DNA from: Carex sylvatica
Taxonomy: Eukaryota > Streptophyta > Magnoliopsida > Poales > Cyperaceae
Length of the DNA: 64,000 nucleotides
Direction: 5' to 3'
NCBI GenBank assembly: GCA_964058845.1
Contig: CAXKVR010000033.1
Span: forward strand, 62,001-126,000
Made by a program: the position numbers and the translations under genes
Notes under the pieces: generated by a model
Seen by the model: the letters and a program-made list of their open reading frames with translations, nothing else
Told to the model about the DNA's origin: nothing
The model's database searches: none
Part shown: positions 47,442-60,195 of the stretch, piece by piece
How positions within the stretch are numbered: position 1 is the first letter of the stretch
Layout: each line of letters opens with the position of its first letter

Positions 47442-48588
47442 TGTTGGATCTTAATCCAACGTTGAGCATATATGTAATATAATTATAAATTGTATAATGT
47501 TAAATATGGTTGTCACAATTAAAATAATTAAATTAAGACATTAGACAATTTATGTATTCAATAGCATGTGATCCATAAGTGTGTAGAATAATTTAGACAA
47601 ATATCATTAATGGTCTGATTCTGAGATTTGTACATATAGAAAACTGTCTTTTTTGAAGACCAGTGTGGGTCACTCACCCGCACTGGATCTGAGTGCAGAC
47701 GCACTCAGTACTTAGCCAATTTCTGTGAACTTCAGGGCAACACAAGAAAAAGTCCAAGTCTAGTGCGGACGCACTCAGGAGTTAGACGATTTTCTGAAAG
47801 TTCAGACAGAGAAAAATTTCAAGCCCAGTGCGGGTGGACTGACCTGCACTGGGTACTTAGGCGATTTCGGAGTTCAGTTTTTAGCCCAGTGCGGGTGGAT
47901 GACCCGCACTGACCCAGAGTGCGGACGCACTCAGGATACAGGCTATTTTTGGGGCTAAAGTTTAAGGAGATTATTTAGACACGTTCACCCGGTGCGGCCC
48001 AGTGCACCAGCACTTGCGCTGTCAGATATGTAATGCTATATAAGAAAGGGTCCCCAAGGCACAAGATAACTTACTCATCTCAGAATTCTTATAGAGGTTA
48101 TTCTATACATAATTTTGAGAGCCTTCTCTTTTTCTTCCACCATTAAAGAATTGAGAGGAGAAATCCACAAGGAAGTACAAAGATATGGGAAGTATTAGGG
48201 AGTACATCATGGAAATGACAAATGTTATTTCAAAACTAAGATCACTCAAGTTAGAGATCTCTGATGATCTCTTAGTGCACTTGGTATTGATATCCCTTCC
48301 TCCACACTTTGGAGAGTTTAGAGTGAGCTATAATTGTCGAAGGACAAATGGTCACTCAATGAACTCATTGCTCATTGTGTGGAAGAAGAGAAAAGACTGA
48401 ACCAACATAAGACATAAAGTGCTCATTTTTCTACAACTTCAAAATCTAAGGCTTCGACTAAGCATAAGAGACCCGATCAAAATAAGGATAATAAGGATGC
48501 TGCAGTTACTACCAATAAGAAACAGGATAAGAGCAAATCAGTTGTCAAGTCGGAAGATGCATGTTACTTCTGTGGTGCGGTTGGACAC

Positions 48589-50518
48589 TGATAAGCACAA
48601 ATTATATACATATTCGATCTAGTTTTCATCATAAAATAACACCAAATATCTTGTATTTTGAATATAAAGAGAATAGAATACACCTAGAATCAAGTTACTG
48701 CATTTGTTTGGTTTTAATTTGCAGGAAACAAAGAAAAATGAAGAAAAATGAAGAAAAATGAAGAAAAATGCCCAGTGCGAACGCACGGTTTATGATATGG
48801 TCGTAATGAGTACTTAGATGGATTTCTGGACGCGCGCCAATTTTAAAAAGGTATAATAAGCTATTCATCAAGATCCGTGCGAACGCACGGATATCGATGC
48901 AACCGCACACTGGTCGAACAGAAAAAAACCGAGCCCAGTGCGGACGCACTGTAGCAGAGCCAAAAATAGAGTCTGAACTTAAAACGGCCACAACTTTTGA
49001 CTCGTAACTCCGTTTTGGGCATATAACCACTTTTCGGAAAGCTAACGAGAAGATCTACAACCTGAGAATCTAAAAATGGAAACTTGAAGTCATTACGGAT
49101 GCAGTGGATCCGCAGACAGCCAGAAATACACGTTTTCAACACGGTTTCTATTTTTAGCGAGCCAGGGATGCTTTTTTGACAGCTAAACTTGGACAAGACA
49201 ACCTGGAAAACAATCCAAAAATAGCACCCACTAACCCCACTCACCCCATGACTATGCCTCTTGATTGGACATAGTCTTTTGCTATAAAAAGGAGGAGGTT
49301 CTTTCCCATTAAAGACATCTCTCTTCGGAGGGGATCTCTCTTCGGAGGGATCCATCATTCAATGTCACATCAACCAACACACCATCATTCTCTCTTTACA
49401 CACTTAGCGATAAATTCTGGAGGAAGGAAAGCTTTCAAGCGAGGAGAAGAAGGATTTCCGGAGCAAGATTCGGCAAGATAGAGGGCTTTGATTTGTCAAA
49501 GGGTGTAATCATTTTCTTTCATTTGATTTCTTCTTACTTTGCCAATTTTTGTAATGGACCTCTCCAAGAGTGAGTAGTTCTCTCTCTAGGGGTTTAGGTC
49601 ATCATGCATGAACTTGTTTAATTATATTTATTCGGTTATACTGTTTTTATTATGATTGTTTGATTTAATGGTAATTTATGTGAATTATTCTTTATGATTT
49701 CATATACTTGAAATTCAAGTACCATGTTAGCTTTAATGAATTAAAGTAGCTAGAAATCGTGCTATGTCCTGTTTTTCCGCTTTAATCATTAAACCCCAGC
49801 ATAGGTCAAGTAATCCACCCTGTATCAATCAAATCATAAAGGTATAGGATATCTTATTAACACTAGGATATAAACCGGATCTCCAGAAATTAGAGTTAGG
49901 GTTTTGGTGAGGTAGGTATTTCTGAAGTCAAACTCCTAATTTGGACACCTAGATTGATTAAGTATTGATATGTATTTTGTGTGAACGTGATTGTTAAATA
50001 TCCCTTTAGGATGGTGACAGCCCTAAAATTCGAGGAAAATTAACCCAACCCACCAAAATACTTATATCAATAATTAATTGAAATAGGCTAACATATTAGG
50101 TTAGAAACCTCATTTAAATCAAACATGAATATAAACAAACCGAATAGATAGAATTAGCAAGGGATTGTGGACCAAAGACCCCTAGATCTTCTCAACTTGA
50201 AAAGCAAACCAATATTTCTTTCTTTCATTTCATTTACATCTATTGTTTACTATTCCTTATTTTCGGGTATTGAACCCAACCTTTAGGATTACTTAAACAA
50301 ACCCCCCCTTTACTTTACTTTATTGCACTTTACTTTTATTTACTGAAATTAATTATTTAGGGTTTAAAACTAAGTATTTTCCATACTCTCTGTGGATCGA
50401 TACCTAAAATACTACTTTGATATAATTGTGCACTTGCAATTTGACTCAAAAGCGTTTAAGGTTTAAAAGGTACATCTTATTGTACTGAAACTTCTTAGCG
50501 TACACTTTACGCGCATCA
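48589..50518 (+). mobile_element. Solo LTR of a Ty3/gypsy element, 1.93 kb
   Basis: Starts TGATAAGCAC and ends GCGCATCA, with an exact 5-bp duplication GACAC (48584-48588 and 50519-50523) inside the copia zinc-knuckle codons. The end, TCTGTGGATCGATACC then GTGCACTTGCAATTTGACTC and GCGCATCA, is the form seen at the 3' edge of LTRs in the Tat/Athila branch. There is no PBS or coding internal part, so it is a solo LTR. Internal features: four AAGAAAAATG units (48731-48770) and the palindromic ATCCGTGCGAACGCACGGAT (48873-48892). Confidence 0.88.
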
Positions 50519-50577
50519 GACACAAGAAGATTCATTGTCAGAATTATCACGCTTGGTGTGCTAAGAAAGGTAAATCT

Positions 50578-51519
50578 TTTTTTTTGGAAAAATAGGCATA
50601 AGTCCTTCCATTGAAATAAAATGCGAAATACAAAAGAACAAAGGAAAAATAGACAGAAAGTAAACTACCCAAAATAAAAACCAGTGCCAAGAATGGTCTC
50701 AGTATCACATTCGGCTTCCTTAACTAGGTACTGAACTTCGAAGGAAGCAGTACCAAGGTTTCAGCCATATTTATTCACATCATTGACCTTGACAAAACAC
50801 AATTACAACCATTGTAGTACCCAAAATAAAAACTAAGCCTGATGCCAAGCATAAAACAACACATGGACATCTATGTGTCATTGTACCAAGCTAAGTTCCA
50901 TATAGCACTAACAAGTGATCCAACAAAAGAGCAAAACAACCCTTTATTTCATAAGCAACAGTAAAGCATGCCAGTAATAGATCATGTCAATATCATCAAA
51001 GGACCATGAGGGTCTGTACCACTGGTAGAGTGGGAACAAGAGGCCCAACAAGCGCAGGCAAATGAGAGAGGGATTGCAGGGGAATCATATCCAAGTCCTC
51101 CGGGAGCCAGCCAACAATTAGTAAAATGCATCACAGCCTGGCTTTTTGTACCTGTCCAGTAATCCAACATAGAGCAAATTAGTAATATCATATTTCTAAT
51201 TCTGGGAATTGGGGTATGATCAAAGCACATAGAATTTATAGTTTTTCATACACACCAACATATATCACACACTACCATTAACATGGCTTCTCTTTTCTTG
51301 AGAGACATGGATTGAGCCAAGAGTTGTATATTTTCTAAAGTAGTCCAATCCCCATAAAAATCTTGAAATTTACCCATTCAAAACCAGATTTTAGTAGTGT
51401 AAGGGAATTTGAGAAATAAATGTAATGTTGTTTCCATTTCACAGTTGCAGAAGTGACAACTTGAGTTACCGTGCCACCTTCTCTTGGTCAACACATCTTT
51501 TGTAAGGATTTTATTTTGG
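50578..51519 (-). mobile_element. L1-type LINE fragment, 942 bp
   Basis: Flanked by a 15-bp direct duplication AAGAAAGGTAAATCT (50563-50577 and 51520-51534). A poly(T) start means a poly(A) tail on the minus strand. The minus translation near 51515-51375 reads WHGNSSCHFCNCEMETTLHL and LKFPYTTKIWF, the zf-RVT (reverse transcriptase zinc-binding) domain of plant L1 elements; a further reading frame covers 51230-50982. It is 5'-truncated. Confidence 0.92.
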
Positions 51520-52378
51520 AAGAAAGGTAAATCTCTTGTTATGGTTTGTTCAAAGGTTAATTTATCTTCTGTATCTAGATATACTTGGTGGATAGATTCA
51601 AGTGCAACTACTCATATAAGTATATCTTTGCAGGGTTGCCTAAATTGTCGAAAGCCAAGTGATGATGAGAGATTCATCTCTGTGGGCGATGGCAATAAAG
51701 TTGAGGTAGAAGCTATTGGGACTTATATATTATTGTTAAAATCAGAATTTTATTTGAATTTGTATGAGACATTTGTTGTACTGTCTTTTAGACGTAACTT
51801 AATTTCTATTTCTGCATTGGATAAGTATTGATTTACTTGTACTTTTGGAAATTGAAACTTCGGTTTGTTTCATGATTCAAAACAAGTTGGTTCTGGTTTA
51901 CTTTCTGTTTATGATAATCTATATTCTTTGGATGTCAATAGCTCTTATATTAAGACCTTGCATGTTGATACAAATAATAAAAAAAGAGAATTAACTAATA
52001 AAAATTCAGTTTCATTATGGCACAAGAGATTAGGTCACATTTCTACACGTAGAATTGAAAGACTTGTGTGAAATGAAAATTTTCAACCCTTAGATTTTTC
52101 AGATCTTAGTGATTGTATAAATTGCATAAAAGGAAAACAAACCAATTTCAGAAAATATGAAGCCAAAAGGTGTTTGGAAGTCTTGGAATTAATTCATACC
52201 GATATCTGTGGTCCGTTCTTAACGGCTACAAGAAATGGTCACCGATATTTTATTAGTTTCATAGATGACTACTCAAGATATGACTTCATGTATTTAATTA
52301 AAGAAAAGACTCAAGCCCTTTACATGTTCAAAAGTTTCAAAGCAGAAGTTGAGTTACAACTTGACAAACGTGTTATGG

Positions 52379-52500
52379 TGTAAAGCGTATACACAAAGCT
52401 TCAGTATAGCGAGCTATACTTTGTTTAAAACCTTGATTTAGCTCCCGAATTAGATTGCAAGTGTACAACCCTTATCGAATGGTATAATCAGGTATAATCA
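52379..52500 (-). mobile_element. Gypsy-type LTR end, inverted
   Basis: TGTAAAGCGTATACACAAAG, TTAAAACCTT and GATTGCAAGTGTACAA align with the reverse complement of the solo LTR 3' end at 50400-50518. It abuts the copia integrase exactly at a TG, suggesting an insertion that later removed the rest of the copia element. Confidence 0.65.
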
Positions 52501-52524
52501 GGTGGGAGATGGAGTGAGCTTATC

Positions 52525-52690
52525 GATGGAAAAACGAAGGCGGAGACGGAGGTGGGATGCGGAGGTGAGGTGGGGTGTGGGAGGCAGAGGTGGGAGAGGG
52601 ATGTGGGAGAGGTGGAGGCGGAGGTGGGAGAGGGAGATGGGAGATGGGAGAAGAAAATGGATGTGAAAAAGAAAAATAGAGGTGGAAGAG
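52525..52690. repeat. Purine-rich GGAGGTGGGA minisatellite
   Basis: Many irregular copies of GGAGGTGGGA and GGGAGAGGGA on the plus strand; the strand asymmetry is marked. Confidence 0.85.
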
Positions 52691-54232
52691 AAATGGAGAA
52701 AGAGGAAAAAAAATAAAGATTGTTATAAATGGTAATTATAGTTAAAATGATAAGTTAGTTAGTTGGGGAATAAATAGGAGATGGATAGGTGGGAGAAATT
52801 ATAATTATTCTTAATTTAATTGGTTGATTCATAAGGTAATTACTTAATTAATTAAGCCCCATGAGGTAATTAAGTGATGATACATATCACCAATTATGGA
52901 AGGTTAATTAGGTTAGTTATGAATGGTTGATGCAGACATATATGCAATTAATATATGAAGATAAACATCATCTAAAACTTAATTATTATTAATTAGTCAT
53001 GTCTTATGAAATGTCATTAATGAACTCATCAGGGAACAATTAAGGCGTCGACAAACATAGGCAAGTACAAGTCAGATTACTGGGTGAATTAATGGTCTGA
53101 GACTTGAAGGAGGTGGCAAATTTGACGGCCAAGGCGCCGCTACTTGGATGCATAACAGTTGCAGTAAGAAATTAAAAACACTGCCAAGCTCTCCCTGTGG
53201 TACATTTAAGTCTTTCATTCCATCATACATCAGTTATAGTCAGTTCCGTGCATGCGCGCCGTCTCTCGGATGCTGTACAGATAGACATCTGATGTTGACA
53301 TGTGGCACGTCCATCCTTAAGATGCAATAGAGAAGCTCTCTTTTGCATATATATATACCTCTACCTTGAATTAGACGGCTATAAACAAAAAAAATAAATT
53401 ACTATTCCACATGATTGAAAACAAATACGGACAGAGACCCAATTACTGTATGTAGCCTGTTGGGCCGGTGACATATAGTTTAATTGGGCTTCAAACTTCA
53501 TTTTTAGAAACATGAAAATAAATATAATAAATTAATGTTATTCTGTACTATTTTACTTGTGTTCAATAAATTTAGAGTTATAATTTGGTTGCATAAATTC
53601 TTATGTTGATAGTGGATGAACTTAATAATTTGACAATACTTTTAAAACAAGTTATAAATTCAAATAAAAAAAATCTCATAGACATTATTTTTCTTCTTCT
53701 TCTAATAAATTGGTTATGCATCAAATTTCCTACAACTAGAATGTCATTGGATATTCTATCTATCAACAATTGTTAAATATGGATTCAAATTTCAACTTAT
53801 TTGATCAAGTGATAAAACTCACATAAAATTTCATTATTTTTATGCACAATATAAACATATGTTATATCTTATATCATAAATATGAGACTTTCAAATTAAA
53901 ATTTATTCTTAAAGAAAGTCAAGATTATTAAATTAATCAGTTGCCAATTGATTCTTTTATTCTTGAATTAGTTTGGACATCATATCTAATTTTTTTTTGT
54001 TCTTTTATTCTTGAATCTGTTTGGAAAATATTACTTAATTGTAATCAATCACATACCAATAAACATTATGTTTAAAAGATTAATTTTATCAAAGAGAACT
54101 CAATTAGTAATTTGACATAAATTACACTAATTATTAATAAAAAAAAACATATTGCTTTTATGTTTTTGAGAAAAAAAGATAATTTTTTTCAAAATTAATT
54201 CTCACAATAAAGTGAAACAGTCATTTATGTGC
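52691..54232. other. Intergenic
   Basis: The unique sequence at 53040-53340 is more GC-rich than its surroundings but has no recognised coding pattern; the missing 5' exons of the second P4H were looked for here and not found. Confidence 0.5.
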
Positions 54233-54240
54233 ATCCCATA

Positions 54241-55022
54241 CAGGGGCGGATGTAGGATTTTTGCTAGGGAGGACAGAAATCAGATTCAAGTAGCTTATCA
54301 GGTTTAAACCCATTAGCTTCGCGATCTGATGGGGAGCATTTGTTGAATCCTAAAAATTTGAGAATTCATTTAAGTCGATTCAATGCTTTAAAACCTAATT
54401 TTTTTTAAATTCACAAAAATGAGATTTGGATTTATTAAAAATAAAATCCATAATAATTTTCTACACGTTAAACCGAGAATTTCAATATGAAGAACGCGAA
54501 AAATATCCAAACGGTTGATTTTATATGAATTTTACAATATTTAATGCACATTTGGGTGTAACTTGGGTGTGGTAGATGACAATTTGATCCACTGCCATAG
54601 AAGCACCATTTGAATTAATTTGAACTCTTCATTTAATTTGATCTCTTTATTTTGAGTACACCCACACCACATAGATCAAAATATGAAAAATATGAAAAGA
54701 CATGGACTCACCATAAACCAAGTTTACCCAAAAATTAAAATAAACAAGAAATATTATATTGGATCAATGACATGTGAGACTTCTTTGTAAGACTCTTCTC
54801 GTTCTTTTGTTATCTGAAAATTGGTCTAAAAAAGAAGATTTTTAGAACTACAAAATTTAACAGAAAGATGAAAGCTTGTGGCTTATTCTCACCAGCAATC
54901 AAGAGAGAAAAAAACCAGACCCATTTTTGATAAGAGGGACAACTCAATTTTCAGGTGAGAGGGTTTTAGGGGGGGGGGAGGTGCAGCTGTCTTCCTAGAC
55001 GACTACACTGGATCCGCTCCTG
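54241..55022. mobile_element. Non-autonomous hAT element, 782 bp
   Basis: Exact 8-bp duplication ATCCCATA (54233-54240 and 55023-55030). Ends CAGGGGCGGATGTAGG and CTGGATCCGCTCCTG are typical hAT terminal inverted repeats. A run of 10 G lies near the right end (54969-54978). No transposase frame. Confidence 0.93.
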
Positions 55023-55385
55023 ATCCCATAATTATTATGTATATATTAACAAGTGTGTTTTTTCGTAAATTAGTTCGTGTTATGAATCTCATACTTATTC
55101 GATCTCATTTCGTACAAACAAAGAAAAAAAAAAAGCTAAAGAATAAATTTAAACACTAAATAAAAAATACGTGTTAGATCCTATACTTTTGTCGTTAAAG
55201 CTAAAGAAGAACAAGCTTAATTATCACTAAAAAACAGTATAATTTAAACACTAAATCGAAAATAGTATAATTTTGAACAGCTCCAAAGCGATTTACCCCA
55301 GAACCGCTAATTCCATTTCACTAATGGTATTACCAACATTAATTGTAGGAACACAATGTTCAATAGACCTAGGGATAAAAGGAGC

Positions 55386-55795
55386 AGGGTGTGATGTGCT
55401 CACCAAGAAAATTTGATGAGCACAACTCCGCCAAAAATATATTGAATCAGTTTCAAACGAAAAATCCAAATCTTTGAAATCCATGTACTTAATTAGTGAT
55501 GCATGCAAATACAAAATTTTAAAAGTTTTAAATTAATTTACTACAAGGTCAAGCGGTAAAAGAAACGATTAAAAATAAATATATAAAACAACTTATAAAA
55601 TAACTTATAAAAGGTTAATTTCTTTGACCGCTTGAATTTGTAGCAAATGAATTCGAAACTTTCAAAATTTTGCATTTACATGCATCACTTATAAAGTACA
55701 TGAATTTCAACGGTTTGAATTTATCGTTTAAAGCCGATCCGATATACTTTTGGAATTGTGCTCACCAAACTCTCTTGGTGAGCGCATCACACTCT
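55386..55795. mobile_element. Fold-back MITE, 410 bp
   Basis: Inverted ends AGGGTGTGATGTGCTCACC and GGTGAGCGCATCACACTCT; the arms continue with GATGAGCACAACTCC and GGAATTGTGCTCACCAAAC and close around CAAGCGG/CCGCTTG. Shares interior words with 14842-15231. Confidence 0.88.
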
Positions 55796-56010
55796 AGTTT
55801 TGCTCGGATAAAAGTGATGGCGTAACCGTATTGTGATTATTCACATGACGTGATTTTTTTTTTTGAAAATTTGACACATCACGACACGTCACGTGAAAGA
55901 TCTGATCACGATACATCACGTGTAGCCAAAGCATAACTAACGTACTGTGATTATTTTTATGAATTTGATCACGGCACAACACAATACATGGCTCAAGTCA
56001 CGACATGCCA
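55796..56010. repeat. CACGTCACG-rich degenerate segment
   Basis: Repeated GTGATT, CACGTCACG and CACGACA words resemble the interior of the hAT element at 32088-32592. No ends were located. Confidence 0.5.
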
Positions 56011-58260
56011 CATATTTAGATTCCTAAATCTACCCTTGAATTGAAATATTTTTTTGTAGAAAGATAAGAGAATAAAATTTAAAGATTCTGAATCACCTGG
56101 CATATTATAGAACCGTACATATCAGATTGGTAGAGTGATTTTCGCTTTCAGTGTGGTTCTAAGTTCTGACTTGATAGAAACACATCTGGTGCTTTAATTA
56201 GTTTTTGATTTTTTGGATACGGTGATCTGATCCGGTCAAATAAAATTTCCAATAAGGTTCTTCTCTGCTCTCTCTCTTGTTGGGGATTTGTGAAGAGAGA
56301 GCAATATATAGAGGTGTTATTGTCACAGCAGAGTTCTCTGGTACAGAGCAGAGCATGAAAAAGCGTTTTGGTTTTATTCTGTCTTGCAGCCGTCGCTCTC
56401 AAAAATATTTTCATAATTTGAACACCCCTAAAATTATAAAAGAAAGAAATTACATTGTAGCCCTTCAAATTTCATTTCAACAAACTTTTGTTTTGGTAAC
56501 TAATTATGAGAGGTGGGATTATAAAATTTAATTAGAGGGACTAAAACATAAAATATATAATATGTGAAAATATAAGTTACTAAGATTTGAACTCTAAGTC
56601 TCCAAAACTATTAAATTAAATTCTAACCACTAAGTTACAAATACACATTTAACATTTAACATTTAACATTTAACATTTAATATTTAACATTTAACATTAC
56701 ATTAGGACGGCTGAACTATATATATATATAAAAAAAATCAATTAAGTTTCAATATGTACATGATAAAAAAGAAAGAAGATAAAATCATCAAAATGACTGA
56801 GCGCTTCCTGAGTTATACTTAGATCCACCTTGATAGTAACTATTCTTTTGGTGATTATATAGTTTCATCAAACAATTTGCATCGAACGAAAAAAAAAAAT
56901 GTCAAGATGCTCTTACATCTTGCCTACCAGAGAACCAGATGGAGTAAAAAAAACAGAAAATTAAATAGAAAGAAAAAAAAGAGAGGAGGGGTTTTATTGC
57001 AAAAGAAGAGATCTCTTGAAAAGAGGGAAAGCAAAGGCAAAGGCAAAGGCAAAGACAGGTAGTGTTGTAATAAAGCAGGAGGAGGTAATAAACCAGTCAT
57101 AAGGGGTGTTGGGTTTTAGTTACAACTTAGAGAAGAGGAGACAGTGATGCTTCTATCCTCAATTAATCTCCTCTCTCTTCTTTTGCTTGCATCAAAGTAC
57201 CCAAAATTCATTCCTTGTGGGTCCTTCCCTGTTCCAAAGTTAACTACTGATAGCTACCAAATCAAAACAACCTGAATTTTCTGTGCCTCATACTGTGTAG
57301 CTAATCATGAGTCAACTATATATCTACTTAACCAAAATGCATGCATTTGTTAAGATAAAGGTTTCTTTAGTTAGTGGAAAACAATATATCATGGCGAATC
57401 CATTTTTTTTTTATATCACCAAGAATCTGATTTTCTTTGTCTGTCTTTATTCTTCTTCTTCTTTTTAATGTTTTACTTTTGCATTTATAGGATAAAGTAT
57501 GTAGGCCTTTTACCATTGTAATATATTATTTAATGTATTAATTTTCTACATATTGTTATCTTCAAGCATCTGATCACAATTATAAACTATCACAAAAAAT
57601 TTAGACAAAAACGAGCACAAACTTTATATGTTTAGAGGCCATTAATTAATAAATGATATTAATTGGTTCATCATGTGCATGATAGGCATTATAATGTCAT
57701 GTTTGTACAAGATGGGCATTATTAATTTCCTTTAATAATTGCTAAACTTCCAATAATATTATCACATAATATTATTCAAATTAATATTCTAATTTGTTGC
57801 TCTAAGTAATACTCGCCCAACACAAAAATCACATGTTGTAATAAATAAGTCATTAATGCTACATTATCATGACACATAGTTTCAAAATATTTATTTATTA
57901 AGTTGTAAAACATTGTGCAGATATCTCAAATGTATTATATAAGAAGGATCCAACAGGAGAAAGTGCTAGCTCCTAAATAATGATTAATTATTAACCTACC
58001 TCATGAATTGTAACAACATTGGTGCCATATATGAACATAAACTAAAAATCAGAACATCTCCCTCTGCTTTAGTTCTCTTCTCCACTTCTAAGGTCCTACA
58101 AAAGCACAACAGAATCGCTTCCAACTCCAATGACAAAGAAAAAGAAAAAGAGAAACAAAAAAAAGAAAGAGAGAAGAGAATATTTCAAACTAAATAAATT
58201 ACCAATCCAAAATAGCCCAACAATGCACACATACAGATGACATAATCAAATATATAATAT
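56011..58260. other. Intergenic
   Basis: Contains seven ATTTAAC units at 56647-56695 and an AAAGGC repeat at about 57033-57056. Open frames here are short and low-complexity. No gene recognised. Confidence 0.55.
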
Positions 58261-58270
58261 TCTTCATTTT

Positions 58271-58289
58271 ATATATATATATATATAAG
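58271..58289 (+). promoter_or_regulatory. Possible TATA region of the CLE gene
   Basis: A (TA)n run ending TATATAAGC about 340 bases upstream of the start codon. A GA tract at 58511-58530 would then lie in the 5' UTR. Position only. Confidence 0.3.
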
Positions 58290-58624
58290 CTCTAGCAGCA
58301 GAACTCCATCCATCCATCCATCAATCCCCTTATTTTCCCACCTTCACCTTTTCTCTCTCTAACACAAGCTATCTAGCATATATATCTTCTCTTTTCTCTT
58401 AGATCTTATTCTTGCATAGTTTCTTGCAATGATTCATAATATATCAAGCTTTTTTTCATCTACACAAAGCAGTGAGTACTATTTCTTGTGATAAGAGGCA
58501 GTAGACACACAGAGAGAGAGAGAGAGAGAGGGAAGATATATACTCAAGACCCAACCAAGGATATATATAGAGAGAGAGAGAAACAAAGGTAAAAGAAGGA
58601 AGCATAGCAAGAGAGAGAAGATAT

Positions 58625-60194
58625 ATGACAATGAGTTGTTTAGGCAGCATGGCAAGAAGAATGGTGTGTTTGCTTTGTGTTGGCTTTTTTGTTGTCCTTG
58701 TATTGCTACAAGGTGTGACAAATGTTGAAAAACAAGGTGCAACTAAGGTTGCTTCCTTCTCTTCTAATTCATCTCTTCCTCCTCCTCCTCCTCCATTGCC
58801 TCTTCAAAACAATTTGCAAGTACCCAAATTGAAAGGAAGAACAATGGGCCCAAAGGAGTTTGACACATTTAGAGACATCAAGAGAAAAGTCCCAAATGGA
58901 CCTGATCCAATTCACAATAGGTATGATAATTTTTATATGCTTTTTTTATGTATTTTGTAATACCATTTGTTTAAACATTTTCTATCCTTCATGGGTAATT
59001 GATAATTGTCTCATGAAAAAATATGTATGTTTTGTGTGGCTTTATATAATTTACAACTGAATATTGATTAATTAATGGATAGAATATGAATTTAATTACC
59101 AAATAATAATAATAATTATCTTGAGGGTCATATATAGGTTCTTAATTCTCTAAATTGATATATCTATTATCTAGGTAAAAACAATAAAATAATGCCCTTC
59201 TGAATGATTAATTGCTACTTGCATATATGAATATGGATTTAATTAAAAAAGGCTTCAAATTTCAATTAGGTTTGGCAATAACTCTAATAATTGCTGGTCA
59301 AACTTTGCATTTGTCTGTTCAAAGTTCAACCAAAAGAAAAAGTGAAAAAGATGAAGTTTCTTCTTTTTAACTTTAGTTTATAACTAGTTTTGATATTCTA
59401 ATTTCCCATTTTTTCTTTTAGTTGTAACAACAACAAAAAAAGGAAAAAAAAAACATAGGTTGATATATATATGATGCAAAAGTATGGTAAGTGATTAAAG
59501 TGCAGAAGCTGGCTCCACAACATGAGACATCAAGTACATATATATGTTGTGACTTGTGTGCATTGCACAGGATTCCTTTTGCACTTTTCCATTTATGAAA
59601 TTCACTTATTACCCCAAACAAGAGACACTCTACTCTACCCATTTTATTGTACTGGTCACAGGCATATTTGGGTACCCACTTTAAAATCAGACAGTCATGT
59701 CCAACTCTCATGTTGTTTTTGTACAGTTTGAGAGGAGCAGAGACTGTCAGGTTGTCTCCATAAAACAATAAAATGGAGAGCACAAAGCTACACACACACA
59801 CACACACACACACATAATAGAAAGAGAAGATACTTATCCTTATTGCAAACTGCAAAGTATATATAAAAATAAAAGGAGGCACATCAGTGTCACCATATCC
59901 CTAACCTATCCTAGGTACTATATAGGAAAAATACAAACCATGACCACCAAATGATTGACACATGCATGACACAATTGTGGGTCCCTCAAAACAAAGTACA
60001 CAGATATCTCCTTAATTTAAAATAATTATCTAATTAATTGAAAGCCTAATTAATGAAGTATATATCATAATAGACACATAGGTTCACCTGATGCACTTCC
60101 TTGGCTGCTTGCGCCAATTAGTCTGATCAACTATCTTTGCATTTGTTTTTGCAGGAGAGCCGGTAAATCGGGGCAACCGCCGGGCCGGCAATAG
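58625..60194 (+). CDS. CLE25: CLE25-type secreted peptide precursor
   Basis: Exon 1 58625-58920 and exon 2 60155-60194 (stop TAG 60192-60194), 111 aa, intron 1234 bases. The prepropeptide has a signal peptide (about residues 13-31, MVCLLCVGFFVVLVLLQG), a variable region with a proline run, the GPKEFDTFRDIK lead and the CLE dodecapeptide RKVPNGPDPIHN (residues 87-98). This peptide matches what I know as CLE25, reported to move from root to shoot in dehydration signalling and to act in phloem development; the mature form is hydroxylated on prolines and read by BAM/CLV-type receptor kinases. The intron splits the arginine codon directly after the dodecapeptide; exon 2 encodes only the tail RAGKSGQPPGRQ. 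Met1 and Met3 are alternative starts. If the intron is retained, the peptide itself stays intact. Confidence 0.92.
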
Positions 60195-60195
60195 A

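Larger units (their letters stand above)
47442..52378 (+). mobile_element. Ty1/copia retrotransposon, internally deleted and nested
   Basis: Begins TGTTGGATCTTAATCCAAC at the broken P4H exon; the preceding ACAAT is the likely 5-bp target site. The 5' LTR region carries several GTGCGGACGCAC-type inverted words. Gag resumes mid-protein at about 48185 (GSIREYIMEMTNVISKLRSL, LVLISLPPHF). The CCHC knuckle (DACYFCGAVGH) is split by a solo LTR and the sequence just after it by a LINE. Pol fragments follow: protease TWWIDSSATTHIS (51580-51620), GAG-pre-integrase LWHKRLGHISTRRIERLV and integrase IHTDICGPFLTATRNGHRYF to 52380, with several stops. Most of integrase, all of RT-RNase H and the 3' LTR are absent. 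Confidence 0.9.

Noticed and set aside
47442..48180. Exact 3' border of the copia 5' LTR and primer-binding site
   Set aside because: No clear TGGTATCAGAGC-like site or LTR end was found; the stretch before gag seems deleted, so no border is claimed.
53040..53340. Missing 5' exons of the second P4H
   Set aside because: GC-richer, but neither strand shows the expected N-terminal P4H motifs.
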